From assembly GCA_021826605.1 (NCBI GenBank), contig JAKAZF010000229.1, positions 1 to 5,578 on the forward strand: 5,578 nucleotides of DNA, read 5' to 3'. The DNA comes from Planctomycetota bacterium (GTDB lineage: Bacteria; Planctomycetota; Phycisphaerae; WQYP01). Numbering within the stretch: position 1 is the first letter of the stretch; each line of letters starts with the position of its first letter. The notes under the pieces were generated by a model, which ran no database searches, was not told the origin of the DNA, and saw nothing but the letters and a program-made list of their open reading frames with translations. The translations under genes were made by a program, and so were the position numbers. Of this stretch, positions 5,251-5,578 are shown piece by piece.

Positions 5251-5578
5251 TTCGTGCCTCCGGTGCCGGCTTTGTTGCCGGGGCCAAACAAATGTCCAAG
5301 GGAATTCACCGCGCCTGTAACCGCCGCGCCGGCACCATGCATAAGTTTGCCGGCACCGGAGCCGATGAAGGTTGTGGCTACACCCAACGTGGTGCGAACC
5401 GGGGCTGGGATGGCTGGATTATTCGCCAGACTCTTGGCAACCTGCACTAAAATCTGCTCCATCAGGCCGGCCAGGCGCAACGGGCGGCCATGAGGGTTGG
5501 TTGGTTGGTTAAGCACCATCTGCGGAATCGTGATAACAATTGGGACACCCTTTTGCCCGGGCAGCAGGGAGGCGTCCA
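5247..5578 (-). CDS. Unrecognised protein, C-terminal part
   Basis: The frame is open from the right edge to a TGA at 5249-5247, showing 109 residues of a longer protein. ATG codons at 5519 and 5462 are internal, because the frame continues upstream through DASLLPGQKGVPIVITIPQ without a stop. The visible part has a beta-strand-like stretch (VPIVITIP), an N/P-rich turn (NQPTNPHGRP), an amphipathic helix-like stretch (AGLMEQILVQVAKSLA), and a glycine/alanine-rich tail ending PGNKAGTGGTK. The order 'hydrophobic strand, NP turn, helix, Gly-rich tail' recalls the C-terminal ends of AsmA/DUF748-type envelope proteins, but this is a weak impression and no family is assigned. It overlaps the transporter start by four bases and is probably co-transcribed with it. 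Confidence 0.65.
   Translation of the reverse strand, partial: DASLLPGQKGVPIVITIPQMVLNQPTNPHGRPLRLAGLMEQILVQVAKSLANNPAIPAPVRTTLGVATTFIGSGAGKLMHGAGAAVTGAVNSLGHLFGPGNKAGTGGTK
5257..5261 (-). promoter_or_regulatory. Transporter ribosome binding site
   Basis: GGAGG on the - strand lies six bases before the GTG at 5250 and fixes that non-ATG start. It sits inside the last codons of the upstream gene. Confidence 0.8.

Overview
This window is mostly a bacterial RNA-repair locus of the RtcR / Ro60 (Rsr) / Y RNA type. Two genes are recognisable with high confidence. One is rtcR (+ strand), the sigma54-dependent activator with an N-terminal CARF-type sensor domain. The other is a divergently transcribed Ro60/TROVE-domain protein gene (rsr, - strand). 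The 207-bp gap between them carries a convincing sigma54 -24/-12 promoter that fires towards rsr, as expected if RtcR switches on the repair operon when damaged RNA accumulates.

Downstream of rsr on the - strand, the roughly 460 bp before the next start codon is not empty. It contains a strongly supported Y RNA of the YrlA kind. Two helices separated by an internal loop hold a complete tRNA-like core whose parts are in permuted order: T arm, then an acceptor-like stem closed by a loop, then D arm. A second, less complete tRNA-like element with a perfect T arm follows it. The layout rsr - Y RNA - tRNA-like element then runs into a CDS at the left edge (positions 134 to 1) of which only 44 codons are visible. 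By context this is probably rtcB, the RNA ligase, but the visible peptide alone cannot prove it.

Layout from left to right: 5' end of a probable rtcB (-); second tRNA-like RNA element (-); YrlA-like Y RNA (-); a perfect 12-bp stem-loop; rsr (-); sigma54 promoter and candidate upstream activator site; rtcR (+). Unrelated DNA then follows: a 428-residue ArsB/NhaD/SLC13-like membrane transporter (-), converging on rtcR with 5 bp between the stop codons, and the C-terminal end of an unrecognised protein (-) whose stop overlaps the transporter's GTG start.

Inferred working model: RtcR senses an RNA end or damage product through its CARF domain and drives sigma54 transcription of rsr, the Y RNAs and the presumed ligase. 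Ro60 and the Y RNAs then act in RNA quality control while the ligase reseals broken RNAs.

The organism cannot be named from the sequence. Shine-Dalgarno sites, a sigma54 system and moderately GC-rich coding DNA beside AT-rich regulatory DNA suggest a Gram-negative bacterium (proteobacterial or PVC-type).
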